A DNA stretch of 13,967 bases, from contig CANFLJ010000010.1 in the NCBI GenBank assembly GCA_947447815.1, forward strand, positions 1-13,967. Direction: 5' to 3'. The stretch comes from Chitinophagaceae bacterium. GTDB lineage: Bacteria; Bacteroidota; Bacteroidia; Chitinophagales; Chitinophagaceae. Below the pieces are notes generated by a model. It had not been told where the DNA came from and made no database searches. It saw only the letters and a program-made list of their open reading frames with translations. Shown in pieces: positions 1-6,606 of the stretch. The translations under genes and the position numbers were made by a program. Positions within the stretch are counted from its first letter, which is position 1. Each line of letters begins with the position of its first letter.

Positions 1-87
1 AAAAAGTTTTGAAGGTTTTTTGTTTTCGGTCTGTAGTTATTTGAGTTTGATTTTTCACATTATTTGTTTTTACTTTTTACTTGACTT

Positions 88-120
88 TGGGCGTTCCGCA
101 AGCGGCCGTTCCAGCTCTTC
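88..120. repeat. GC-rich hairpin element in AT-rich spacer
   Basis: A short GC-rich island stands out from the T-rich DNA around it. It contains CCGC (96-99) and GCGG (102-105) separated by AA, which is a tight hairpin, and it runs into the palindrome CGGCCG (103-108). The opening, TTGGGCGTTCC, resembles from memory an intergenic repeat scattered through many Bacteroidota genomes. I cannot confirm this without a genome-wide search. No coding function is visible. Confidence 0.35.
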
Positions 121-124
121 CTAT

Positions 125-206
125 CTATTGCTCCCACTAGCGTTAGCTTTAATTTCAAAATAGGTTAGGGTGGTAGCAATAGGATATTCCCTGCTGGCAC
201 TAACGC
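125..206. repeat. interleaved inverted repeats
   Basis: Two inverted-repeat pairs overlap in an A-B-A'-B' order. CTATTGCTCCCAC (125-137) matches the reverse complement of GTGGTAGCAATAG (170-182) at 12 of 13 positions. GCGTTAG (140-146) matches the reverse complement of CTAACGC (200-206) exactly. If transcribed, the two stems would interlock like a pseudoknot. A near copy of the first bases, CTATCTATTACT, recurs at 265-276. This could be the rest of the interspersed element at 88-120. The rest of 1-299 is AT-rich and shows no gene. Confidence 0.45.
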
Positions 207-299
207 AAATGCAAATACAGGTGTATGATATTGCTGTTTTTAGTATTAAAATAAAACTCAGTTTCTATCTATTACTATACATTTAGCTTGTTTTTATTC

Positions 300-572
300 G
301 TCATGAGCCTTTGATACCTCGTCATAAGCTCAAGACGATGCCTCGCAGGCTCATGATGACTGGTTTATGTTTCAATGTCATGCTTCGCAGGCTCATGATG
401 ATCTGTTTAAGGTTCAATGCGATGCATCATAGGCTCACGACGACCCGTCAAAGGTTCATGATGATGCATCTTAAGCTAAAGATGACCCGTCCAAGGCTCA
501 TGACGATGCAACAATGGCTTAATTCACCTCATTGAAGGCTCATTGCAATCCGTCGAAGGTTCATTGTAGAAA
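300..572. repeat. 21-bp tandem repeat array, 13 degenerate units
   Basis: Thirteen consecutive 21-bp units can be laid out without gaps, starting at 300, 321, 342, 363, 384, 405, 426, 447, 468, 489, 510, 531 and 552. The core of each unit is close to AAGGCTCATGATGA. Most units fall into two alternating types, giving a 42-bp superperiod. One type begins GTC/GTT and ends GATGC; the other begins ATC/TTC/CTC and ends in C-rich bases. The junctions form small dyads: GATGCATC at 421-428 and 463-470, and (C/T)GACCCGTC at 441 and 483. One frame stays open across 311-535 only because 21 is a multiple of three. That product is a Met/Arg-rich seven-residue repeat with no start signal, so I regard the array as non-coding. 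The last units decay into ordinary sequence near 573. Confidence 0.9.
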
Positions 573-761
573 ATGAGTTCATTTTTGTTAATAATCATCC
601 TTAGTATTTAAGAATTTCTATAAAAAGAGATTAAGACAAGTTATAGTATAACCAATAGACTACCAACCGTAGAATAAATCAAGTATGAATCTGGTTCAGT
701 TCCTCTAAGAACATAGTTTGCAAAATTGCTATTACATTTGCCACCAATTATAAAATATACA
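573..761 (+). other. gene-free spacer before gldC
   Basis: This AT-rich stretch separates the tandem array from gldC and probably holds the gldC promoter. A TAGTTTG heptamer at 714-720 resembles the Bacteroidota -7 element TAnnTTTG with one spacer base missing. There is no TTG at a suitable distance upstream, so I do not call it a promoter. No hairpin terminator or small gene is evident. Confidence 0.4.
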
Positions 762-1112
762 ATGGATAAATCTACTATAACTATTGATGTACATCTGGAT
801 AAGGACAAAGTGCCTGATCAAATACTCTGGGATGCAACATCGAGCACGGCTGCCGACAAACAAAATGCTAAAGCAATGATGCTTGCATTCTGGGATGGTG
901 CCGACAAATCGGCATTGAGAATAGATATCTGGAACAAAGAAATGATGGTAGATGAAATGGGCGATTTCTTTTATCAAACACTGATGGGCATGGCAGATAC
1001 GTTTGATAGAGCTACGCATCAAACAGCATTGACTGCTGAAATGAAAGCCTTTGCTAAAGACTTTTTTAATAAGTTCAGGGCTACACAAATGAGTGACAAT
1101 AAACTGGTTTAA
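762..1112 (+). CDS. gldC: GldC-like gliding motility-associated protein
   Basis: This 116-residue soluble protein looks like GldC, a small protein of the Bacteroidota gliding-motility gene set. GldC is accessory: in Flavobacterium, mutants are reported to spread poorly rather than lose gliding completely. The recognisable family pattern is an N-terminal acidic strand with a VP(D/E)xIxWxA-like stretch, then KAMMLAFWD, LRIDIWNKEM, VDEMGDFFYQTL and MADTFDRAT. No signal peptide or membrane segment is visible, so it should be cytoplasmic. I chose the ATG at 762. The same frame opens at a TTG at 726, but the 12 extra residues do not look like the family and would precede the conserved beginning. 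No Shine-Dalgarno sequence is present. It lies 24 bases before the YqeY-like gene. Other gld genes are not in the window, so motility cannot be inferred from this gene alone. Confidence 0.8.
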   Translation: MDKSTITIDVHLDKDKVPDQILWDATSSTAADKQNAKAMMLAFWDGADKSALRIDIWNKEMMVDEMGDFFYQTLMGMADTFDRATHQTALTAEMKAFAKDFFNKFRATQMSDNKLV

Positions 1113-1136
1113 ATCAATATAATAAATACTACAATT

Positions 1137-1589
1137 ATGGGTTTTGAAGAACAAATAATGGATGAAATGAAGACTGCTATGAAATCGAAAGATGAAGCAG
1201 GTTTGAGGGGTTTGAGAGCTATTAAAGCGGAGATAATTAAGGCTAAGACTGACCCTGGTGCGAATGGGATTCTTACGGAAGAAGTGACCCTGAAGATGCT
1301 GCAAAAAATGGTAAAACAAAGAAAAGATTCTTTGGATATATTCAAGCAACAAGGTCGTGAGGATCTGGCTGTAAAAGAGCAGGAGGAGTTGGCTATAATA
1401 GAGAAGTTTTTACCTAAACAATTGAGTGAAGCAGAGATTAAAGCAATAGTAGCTGACATCATTGCTCAGGTAGGAGCTAGCTCGGTAGCTGATTTAGGAA
1501 AAGTAATGGGCGTTGCTTCCAAACAATTATCTGGTAAAGCGGATGGTAAAACTATATCTGCTGTTGTAAAAGAGTTGCTTACAAAATAG
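1137..1589 (+). CDS. yqeY: GatB/YqeY domain protein
   Basis: This 150-residue protein has the full length and pattern of the stand-alone YqeY family. An N-terminal helical part (about 1-90) opens with EEQIMDEMKTAMKSKDEAGLRGLRAIKAEI. A C-terminal part (about 95-150) contains FLPKQLSEAEIKAIV, DLGKVMGVASKQLSGKADG and a final VVKELL. The C-terminal fold is shared with the tail of GatB, the amidotransferase subunit that makes Gln-tRNA and Asn-tRNA, and it is thought to contact tRNA. The exact role of the free-standing form is not settled. It is probably co-transcribed with gldC, 24 bases upstream. Downstream, a spacer rich in palindromes separates it from the CvpA-like gene. The ATG start fits the family beginning. 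Confidence 0.92.
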   Translation: MGFEEQIMDEMKTAMKSKDEAGLRGLRAIKAEIIKAKTDPGANGILTEEVTLKMLQKMVKQRKDSLDIFKQQGREDLAVKEQEELAIIEKFLPKQLSEAEIKAIVADIIAQVGASSVADLGKVMGVASKQLSGKADGKTISAVVKELLTK

Positions 1590-1591
1590 CA

Positions 1592-1601
1592 TTAGCGCTA
1601 A
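1592..1601. repeat. palindrome TTAGCGCTAA after yqeY
   Basis: A perfect 10-bp palindrome, TTAGCGCTAA, begins three bases after the yqeY stop codon. It is the first of three symmetric elements in the 141-base gap before the CvpA-like gene. No function can be assigned from sequence alone. Confidence 0.4.
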
Positions 1602-1620
1602 AACTTACCAACTATATTAC

Positions 1621-1680
1621 AGGTTACTAGTTACTGGTTTCGGGTAATACAATTGTACCATTAACTAGTAACTTACTTCT
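1621..1680 (+). terminator. long inverted repeat, possible yqeY terminator
   Basis: GTTACTAGTTA (1623-1633) is the exact reverse complement of TAACTAGTAAC (1662-1672). This gives an 11-bp stem with a 28-base loop, extendable by a G-U and an A-U pair. Each arm contains the sub-palindrome ACTAGT. The right arm is followed by TTACTTCTTTTT, so on the + strand it could act as a weak intrinsic terminator for yqeY. The long loop and AT-rich stem make that uncertain. Confidence 0.4.
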
Positions 1681-1693
1681 TTTTAGAATACTG

Positions 1694-1716
1694 CAAACTA
1701 CACAGTGTGTAGTTTG
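1694..1716 (+). promoter_or_regulatory. perfect hairpin just upstream of cvpA start
   Basis: CAAACTACAC (1694-1703) and GTGTAGTTTG (1707-1716) are exact reverse complements separated by AGT, giving a 10-bp stem with a 3-base loop. It ends 14 bases before the cvpA ATG, inside the region a ribosome would cover. It could be an operator with dyad symmetry or an RNA hairpin that affects translation. TAGTTTG within the right arm also resembles a shortened -7 element. Confidence 0.5.
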
Positions 1717-1730
1717 AAAAGGGTTGAACC

Positions 1731-2246
1731 ATGATAATTGATTTTTTTACTTTACTGATTATTGTGTGGGCTATACTTAAAGGGTATGGGAAAGGGTTTA
1801 TAGTAGCAATAGCTTCTTTCTTTGCATTATACATAGGATTAGCTGTAGCACTTAAGTTTTCGGTAAAGGTTAGTCATTGGTTTCAAAATCATGGTCACAA
1901 CAGCAACTGGATGCCCTTCCTTTCTTTTATACTGGTCATTATTGCCGTGATAATACTGGTAAGATTGGGTGCCACACTTTTACAAAAAGCGATGGAACTT
2001 TTTATGTTGGGCTGGCTGAACAGAATTGCTGGAATGCTGGTGTATATTATTATATTTCTAAGTATTTACAGTACCATTTTATTTTATGCTACTAAGATGG
2101 AAATACTTACCAATGATCTGATAAAGGAATCTAAAACCTATTTTATAGTGGCTCCATTAGGTCCTAAGATTATCTCTTTTATGGGAAATATTATTCCTTT
2201 TTTTGATGGATTATTTAATGAGTTAAAACTATATTTTGGGAAATAA
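1731..2246 (+). CDS. CvpA family inner-membrane protein
   Basis: This 171-residue protein belongs to the CvpA family (named for colicin V production), whose cellular role is poorly defined outside E. coli. Four hydrophobic segments are visible at about 3-16, 23-41, 62-84 and 99-119, as the family requires. The signature pieces are KGYGKGF after the first segment (17-23, compare the usual G-x-x-x-GF) and LGWLNRIAGML before the fourth (93-103). The C-terminal 50 residues are more polar and end in an amphipathic stretch. It acts in the inner membrane. The start lies 14 bases after a perfect hairpin (1694-1716). The length is normal for the family, and nothing suggests a disrupted gene. In many Bacteroidota cvpA sits among unrelated housekeeping genes, as here. 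Confidence 0.85.
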   Translation: MIIDFFTLLIIVWAILKGYGKGFIVAIASFFALYIGLAVALKFSVKVSHWFQNHGHNSNWMPFLSFILVIIAVIILVRLGATLLQKAMELFMLGWLNRIAGMLVYIIIFLSIYSTILFYATKMEILTNDLIKESKTYFIVAPLGPKIISFMGNIIPFFDGLFNELKLYFGK

Positions 2247-2269
2247 ATAGCCTAAGATTGCACAACATA

Positions 2270-2307
2270 TTATCCACAAGTTGATTACATAATGGTTAAC
2301 AATTGTT
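2270..2307. promoter_or_regulatory. isolated DnaA-box 9-mer plus AACAATTGTT palindrome
   Basis: The 141-base gap between the cvpA-like gene and the hydrolase contains TTATCCACA (2270-2278), a perfect match to the DnaA box consensus TTATNCACA. It also contains the 10-bp palindrome AACAATTGTT (2298-2307). I noticed no second DnaA box nearby and there is no dnaA gene, so an origin is not supported. One 9-mer can occur by chance in a window this size. The gap presumably holds the hydrolase promoter, but no good TAnnTTTG match with a spaced TTG is present. Confidence 0.25.
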
Positions 2308-2387
2308 GGAAAGAGTAGTTTATATATAAAATTTTACCTTTATTTGTAGTTAACACTGCAAAACATACTTGCCGGGAAAAGCTGATT

Positions 2388-3167
2388 ATGGATTATCAAC
2401 TGAGACAAATAGATAAGTTTACGTTCATCGAGGAAGGAGAGGGAGAAACCTTAATGTTGCTTCATGGATTGTTTGGAGCATTGAGTAATTTCGCGGATCT
2501 TATCGAACATTTTAAGAAAGAATTTAAGGTAGTAGTGCCGATACTTCCACTATTGGATCTGGATATTTTTCATACTACTGTAAGTGGTTTGGAGAAATAT
2601 GTTCAGAAATTTATTGAGGTAAGGGGCTATGATAATATTAATTTATTAGGAAATTCTTTGGGCGGGCATGTTGCCTTAGCTCATGTGCTAAAACATCCAG
2701 AAAAGATTAAATCTTTAATTCTTACTGGCAGTTCGGGTTTGTTTGAAAATGGCATGGGCGATAGTTATCCTAAACGTGGTGACTATGAATTTATAAAAAA
2801 GAAAGCAGAAATTACTTTCTATGATCCTGCACTGGCTACTAAAGAATTGGTAGACGAGCTATTTGAAATAACGAATAACAGAATGAAAGTTATTAAAATT
2901 ATTTCATTGGCAAAGAGTGCTATCAGAAGTAACCTTGGTGATGAATTAAATCAGATAAAACAACCTACGCTGTTAATCTGGGGTAACAACGATATCATTA
3001 CTCCTCCATTTGTAGGTAGGGAATTTAATAAGCTTATTGAAAATAGCGAATTGTACTTTATAGATAAGTGTGGTCATGCACCTATGATGGAAGTTCCTCA
3101 TGAGTTTAATGACATTTTATACACTTTTCTTACAAAAAAGAAACAGTCTGTAGCAACATCAGCGTAA
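2388..3167 (+). CDS. alpha/beta hydrolase
   Basis: This 259-residue protein has the alpha/beta-hydrolase fold with all three catalytic residues visible. The nucleophile Ser90 sits in GNSLGG (88-93), the acid is Asp202 in WGNNDIITP, and the base is His230 in DKCGHAPMMEVP. HGLFG (26-30) supplies the oxyanion-hole loop. A helical cap lies at about 120-185. There is no signal peptide, so it is cytoplasmic. The fold includes esterases, C-C hydrolases of the MhpC type, haloperoxidases and proline iminopeptidases, and the sequence does not say which. The substrate is therefore unknown. The Ser-type nucleophile argues against a haloalkane dehalogenase, which uses Asp. The CBS-domain gene follows after 36 bases, suggesting a shared transcript. 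The C-terminal KKKQSVATSA tail is probably disordered. Confidence 0.9.
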   Translation: MDYQLRQIDKFTFIEEGEGETLMLLHGLFGALSNFADLIEHFKKEFKVVVPILPLLDLDIFHTTVSGLEKYVQKFIEVRGYDNINLLGNSLGGHVALAHVLKHPEKIKSLILTGSSGLFENGMGDSYPKRGDYEFIKKKAEITFYDPALATKELVDELFEITNNRMKVIKIISLAKSAIRSNLGDELNQIKQPTLLIWGNNDIITPPFVGREFNKLIENSELYFIDKCGHAPMMEVPHEFNDILYTFLTKKKQSVATSA

Positions 3168-3203
3168 TATCTGGTATCTATATAAGCAAGCAATATATTT
3201 TTA

Positions 3204-3863
3204 ATGTTAAACAATCAGCTTCTCAGAACGGGATATCCTAATATACATCTATATGATAAGGTTTCATTAGCCTTATCGATGATGGAAGATTATGACATAC
3301 AACATTTACCGGTGGTAGATAATGAGTTGTTTGTAGGTATTATCAGTAAAACAGATTTGCTGGATGCCAATGATAGTCAGCCTGTTGCTTCTCTTCAAGA
3401 TTTGTTTATAAATGTTTCTGCCAAATCGGATCGATATTTTCTTTCTACGCTGCATTTATTTAAAGAACATCATTTATCGCTAATTCCTGTAACCTCAGAT
3501 AAAGGGGAGATACTGGGAAACATTAATCAGGAAGATATAATAGCTGCATTACATCAATTTTTAGGTGGTGATGAACCAGGTGGAATTATTGTACTGGAAA
3601 TAGATAAGAGACACTTTTCTTTTGGGGAAATATGTCGCTTAGTAGAAACCAATGATGCGATGATTATGCAACTGAATACTTCCTTCCAGAAAGATACGGG
3701 TAGGGTGTTGGCTACGATTAAGATAAATAAAACGGAGATAAGTGATATTGTTGCCACTTTTCAACGATATGAGTATGAGGTAAAACTTTATTTTGGAGAA
3801 GAGCTTTATACAAATGAATTGAAAGACAACTTTCAACATTTAATGAATTATCTGAATATTTAA
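3204..3863 (+). CDS. two-CBS-domain protein with ACT-like C terminus
   Basis: This 219-residue protein has two tandem CBS domains and then a third domain. CBS1 (about 1-57) contains DIQHLPVVDNELFVGIIS and KTDLLD. CBS2 (about 65-120) contains HHLSLIPVTSDKGEILGNI and NQEDIIAALH. CBS pairs (Bateman modules) usually bind adenosine nucleotides and act as energy or ligand sensors. The C-terminal part (about 127-219) begins GGIIVLEIDKRHFSFGEICRLVE, continues with a beta-strand-rich LATIKINKTEISDIVATFQRY, and resembles an ACT-type ligand-binding fold. No catalytic domain is fused to it, so its partner is unknown. It is 36 bases after the hydrolase and 79 bases before the outer-membrane protein gene. 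Similar CBS proteins often sit near BamA-like genes in Bacteroidota, which may reflect conserved order rather than function. Confidence 0.85.
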   Translation: MLNNQLLRTGYPNIHLYDKVSLALSMMEDYDIQHLPVVDNELFVGIISKTDLLDANDSQPVASLQDLFINVSAKSDRYFLSTLHLFKEHHLSLIPVTSDKGEILGNINQEDIIAALHQFLGGDEPGGIIVLEIDKRHFSFGEICRLVETNDAMIMQLNTSFQKDTGRVLATIKINKTEISDIVATFQRYEYEVKLYFGEELYTNELKDNFQHLMNYLNI

Positions 3864-3884
3864 CAGCTTCACATTCCGCTTAAT

Positions 3885-3910
3885 AGCAGTAAAACTATAT
3901 TTTCACTGCT
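3885..3910 (+). repeat. hairpin between CBS gene and outer-membrane gene
   Basis: AGCAGT (3885-3890) pairs with ACTGCT (3905-3910). The stem continues inward with AAAA (3891-3894) against TTTT (3900-3903), leaving C3904 bulged. It lies in the 79-base gap 22 bases after the CBS stop. It has no following T-run, so it is not a typical terminator. It may be an RNA processing or regulatory stem. Confidence 0.35.
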
Positions 3911-3942
3911 GAAGTACTCTATGAGTTACAATTTTACTGCCA

Positions 3943-5355
3943 ATGCGTTTTTTAGTTATTGTTATTTTATTGTCGCTTTTAGATATGGAAGCTTTTGGCC
4001 AAACACAGGACAGTATCCCTCATTTTTATGATTCTGTCAATAACAATATAGTATTCATTGGCAACATTACCCTTAAAGGAAATAAAAAAACCAGAGACAA
4101 TATCATCCTAAGAGAGGTAACCTTTAAAAAAGGAGATAAGCTTACCATCAATGATTTAAATAAACAACTAAAGATAAGTAAGGATCAGATATTTAATACC
4201 GAGCTATTTGTAGATGATAGTGTATATATATCCAATCAGAAAGGCCCTGTAGTAGATATCAATATCGTACTTAAAGAAAGATGGTACTTCTTTCCGCTAC
4301 CTTATTTTAAATTGATAGACCGAAACTTTAATCAATGGTGGGAACAGGAAAATCATAGTCTTTCGAGAATTGATTTTGGTATTAAGTTCATGGAAACAAA
4401 CCTTACCGGTAGAAATGACAAATTGAATGTTTGGTTGATAGATGGCTATAATCAGCAAGTAAGTTTACGATATGATATTCCTTTCTTTGATAAAAAGCTC
4501 AAGCATGGAATTAATATTGGAATGGGTTACTCCAGACAGAGAGAGTTGAATTATGCTACCAGCACAAGTAATAAGCAGCTATTTTTTAAGGAAGATAATG
4601 ACTATGCCAAAGTAACTAAAAGGGTAGACGTTACTTATTCCTACAGACCCAATCAAAAGATACGACACTACTTTAGATTGGGGTATTATGATGAAGCTAT
4701 TTCTGACTCGATATTTGCTCTTAATCCTCAATACTATCCAGATAATTTGAAAAGGGTTGGCTATTTTGCTGCTAATTATAGCTTTAACTATTATGATGCA
4801 GATTATTATTATTTTCCAACAAAAGGGATCATACTTAATGCGAATATTTCCAAGAAGGGTTTTGATAAAGTAAACGATATGTGGCAGACAGATATCCATC
4901 TTACCTATGCTACTCATCTATACAAAAATAGTTTTCTATTAATGGAAGCAGCTGCTGCTATCAAGTTTCCTTACAATCCATTTTTTTATAATCAGAATCT
5001 ATTTGGAAAGGGTACTTTTCAATTAAGCGGACAAGAATATAATGTGGTAGATGGATTAGCAGGATTGCTAGGGAAAGCTACTATTGAACAAAAGCTATTT
5101 ACGTATATTTTGCACAATCCAATACATTCGAAGTCGCACGATAAATTGCCATTTAGTTTTTATTTGAATATATTTGGGAATCTGGCTTACTGTGATAATC
5201 CATATTACAACACTTCATTAAATAATAAATTGATGTATACCTATGGAGTAGGATTAGACATTGTTTCTATTTATGATTTTGTATTCAGAATAAACTGGGC
5301 ATTTAATCAACTGGACGTAAATGGCATTTACTTTCATACTCGAAATGATTTTTAA
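3943..5355 (+). CDS. BamA/TamA-family outer-membrane protein, single POTRA
   Basis: This 470-residue protein has a signal peptide at its start (MRFLVIVILLSLL, cleavage near AFG-Q at about 19-20). One POTRA-type domain follows at about 36-112, with IVFIGNITLKGNKKTRDNII, the KKGDKLTINDL turn and VDINIVLKERW as its last strand. The remainder (about 125-470) is rich in aromatic residues and alternates like a transmembrane beta-barrel. It ends in Phe, as outer-membrane barrel proteins normally do. BamA proper has five POTRA domains and is much longer, so this is a small paralogue of the Omp85 superfamily. A role in inserting or exporting a particular envelope component is plausible, but no substrate can be named. 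It lies 51 bases upstream of rlmN. The first ATG of the frame gives a clean signal peptide, supporting the start. Confidence 0.8.
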   Translation: MRFLVIVILLSLLDMEAFGQTQDSIPHFYDSVNNNIVFIGNITLKGNKKTRDNIILREVTFKKGDKLTINDLNKQLKISKDQIFNTELFVDDSVYISNQKGPVVDINIVLKERWYFFPLPYFKLIDRNFNQWWEQENHSLSRIDFGIKFMETNLTGRNDKLNVWLIDGYNQQVSLRYDIPFFDKKLKHGINIGMGYSRQRELNYATSTSNKQLFFKEDNDYAKVTKRVDVTYSYRPNQKIRHYFRLGYYDEAISDSIFALNPQYYPDNLKRVGYFAANYSFNYYDADYYYFPTKGIILNANISKKGFDKVNDMWQTDIHLTYATHLYKNSFLLMEAAAAIKFPYNPFFYNQNLFGKGTFQLSGQEYNVVDGLAGLLGKATIEQKLFTYILHNPIHSKSHDKLPFSFYLNIFGNLAYCDNPYYNTSLNNKLMYTYGVGLDIVSIYDFVFRINWAFNQLDVNGIYFHTRNDF

Positions 5356-5406
5356 ACAATAAAAGCAACTAAAAAGGAGCTTTAGAAATAGATCAAATTT
5401 TATAAC

Positions 5407-6453
5407 ATGCAGTTATCTCAAACAAATATAAGAACGTTGACACTGGCTCAACTGGAAGAGTACTTTATAACTTTAGGAGAAAAAAAGTTCAGAGCGAAAC
5501 AAGTATATGAATGGCTATGGCTGAAACATGCTTATTCGTTTGACGATATGTCGAACCTGAGTAAGGGATTGAGGGAGCTATTGAGTAACAACTTTTCTTT
5601 TCCATCTTTAAAAATTGATGCTACACAATACAGTGCAGATGGTACTATAAAGAGCAGGTTTAAAACCTTTGACAATCATTTGATAGAGGGTGTAATGATT
5701 CCTACAGACGATAGAAAAACGGCATGCGTGTCGTCGCAGGTTGGTTGTAGTCTTACCTGTAAGTTCTGTGCTACGGGCTACATGGAAAGAAAGCGTAATC
5801 TGACCTTTGATGAAATTGTAGATCAGGTAACACTGATTAATCAGCAGACCATGAGGGTGCATGAAAAGAAGCTGACCAATATTGTATTTATGGGCATGGG
5901 AGAACCGTTGCTGAATTATACCAATGTATTGAAGGCGATAGAAAAGATAACTGCAGCGGATGGTTTATTTATGAGTCCCAAAAGGATTACTGTTTCCACT
6001 GCTGGAGTGGCAAAACAAATTATGCATCTTGGGGATGATAAGGTGAAGTTTAAATTAGCAGTATCGTTGCATGCACCAAACGATAAAAAGAGAAATGAGA
6101 TAATGCCGATAAATGAAACCAATAACATTAAAGCATTGATAGAGGCGTTGAATTATTTTTATAAGCAAACGGATAACGAAATTACTTTTGAATATATACT
6201 GTTTAACAATTTTAATGACAGTGAAGAAGATGCGAAAGAGTTAACCAAAATATATCGTCAGGTGCCTGCAGATCTGATTAATATAATAGAGTACAATCCG
6301 ATAGAAAATGCAAGATTCAGAAAACCATCGGAGGAGGCTGTGACCAACTTTATGGCTATTCTGGAGAAAAATAAAGTGAATGCCCGTCTTCGTAAAAGCA
6401 GGGGAAAAGACATAGATGCGGCCTGCGGACAGTTGGCAAATAAAAGTTCATAG
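5407..6453 (+). CDS. rlmN: dual-specificity RNA methyltransferase RlmN
   Basis: This 348-residue radical-SAM enzyme methylates C2 of adenosine 2503 in 23S rRNA and, in studied bacteria, A37 of some tRNAs. The cluster-binding CxxxCxxC is at Cys114, Cys118 and Cys121 in GCSLTCKFC. The two mechanistic cysteines are present: Cys107 (seven before the cluster, matching E. coli Cys118) and Cys340 in the C-terminal KDIDAACGQL (matching E. coli Cys355). The EGVMIP segment at 94-99, MGMGEPLLNY at 162-171 and SLHAPNDKKRNEIMP at 220-234 are family signatures. Cys340 distinguishes an active RlmN from radical-SAM relatives. An AAGGAG sequence lies too far upstream (about 30 bases) to be this gene's ribosome site. 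A20-type N-terminal accessory helices (about 11-60) are intact. Nothing is missing. Confidence 0.97.
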   Translation: MQLSQTNIRTLTLAQLEEYFITLGEKKFRAKQVYEWLWLKHAYSFDDMSNLSKGLRELLSNNFSFPSLKIDATQYSADGTIKSRFKTFDNHLIEGVMIPTDDRKTACVSSQVGCSLTCKFCATGYMERKRNLTFDEIVDQVTLINQQTMRVHEKKLTNIVFMGMGEPLLNYTNVLKAIEKITAADGLFMSPKRITVSTAGVAKQIMHLGDDKVKFKLAVSLHAPNDKKRNEIMPINETNNIKALIEALNYFYKQTDNEITFEYILFNNFNDSEEDAKELTKIYRQVPADLINIIEYNPIENARFRKPSEEAVTNFMAILEKNKVNARLRKSRGKDIDAACGQLANKSS

Positions 6454-6460
6454 TAAATAA

Positions 6461-6490
6461 ATAATTTAAACAATTGCGCAATAATTTAAA
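6461..6490. repeat. AT-rich direct repeat around a palindrome
   Basis: ATAATTTAAA occurs at 6461-6470 and again at 6481-6490, a 20-bp step. Between and overlapping them is the palindrome ATTGCGCAAT (6473-6482). It lies directly after the rlmN stop codon. It could be a protein-binding site or part of a weak terminator, but no T-run follows a stable stem. The following bases to about 6540 are simply AT-rich. Confidence 0.4.
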
Positions 6491-6569
6491 TATAGTGTTT
6501 AAATATATAAAATATTGTGTTTGTATGACGAAATAGTATAAATGTTAAAGGGTTGTCATAAAAATTTAA

Positions 6570-6600
6570 TTTGGCAATATGCCCCATCCTTGTACCTTAG
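6570..6600 (+). promoter_or_regulatory. candidate Bacteroidota promoter
   Basis: TTTG at 6570-6573 is followed after 19 bases by TACCTTAG (6593-6600). This fits the Bacteroidota housekeeping promoter pattern TTTG, spacer of about 19, TAnnTTTG, with one mismatch (A for T at 6599). A transcript would start near 6607. A strong terminator follows at 6627-6661, so most transcripts from here would be only about 55 bases long. Confidence 0.5.
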
Positions 6601-6606
6601 TAACGG

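Noticed and set aside
311..535. Open frame of 74 codons inside the tandem array, Met/Arg-rich
   Set aside because: It is open because the repeat length is a multiple of three. The product is low-complexity, has no ribosome site and resembles no protein I know.
300..572. CRISPR array
   Set aside because: Units are contiguous 21-mers without unique spacers, highly degenerate, and no cas genes are in the window.
726..761. TTG-initiated N-terminal extension of gldC
   Set aside because: The added residues are unlike the family start, and the ATG at 762 gives the normal GldC length.
732..1352. Long open frame on the minus strand
   Set aside because: It runs antisense across gldC and yqeY, both clearly recognised. 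Its product is Cys/Phe/His-rich with no family pattern.
2270..2278. Chromosome origin suggested by the DnaA box
   Set aside because: A single box, no box cluster, no dnaA or other origin-associated gene, and no AT-rich unwinding repeat set beside it.
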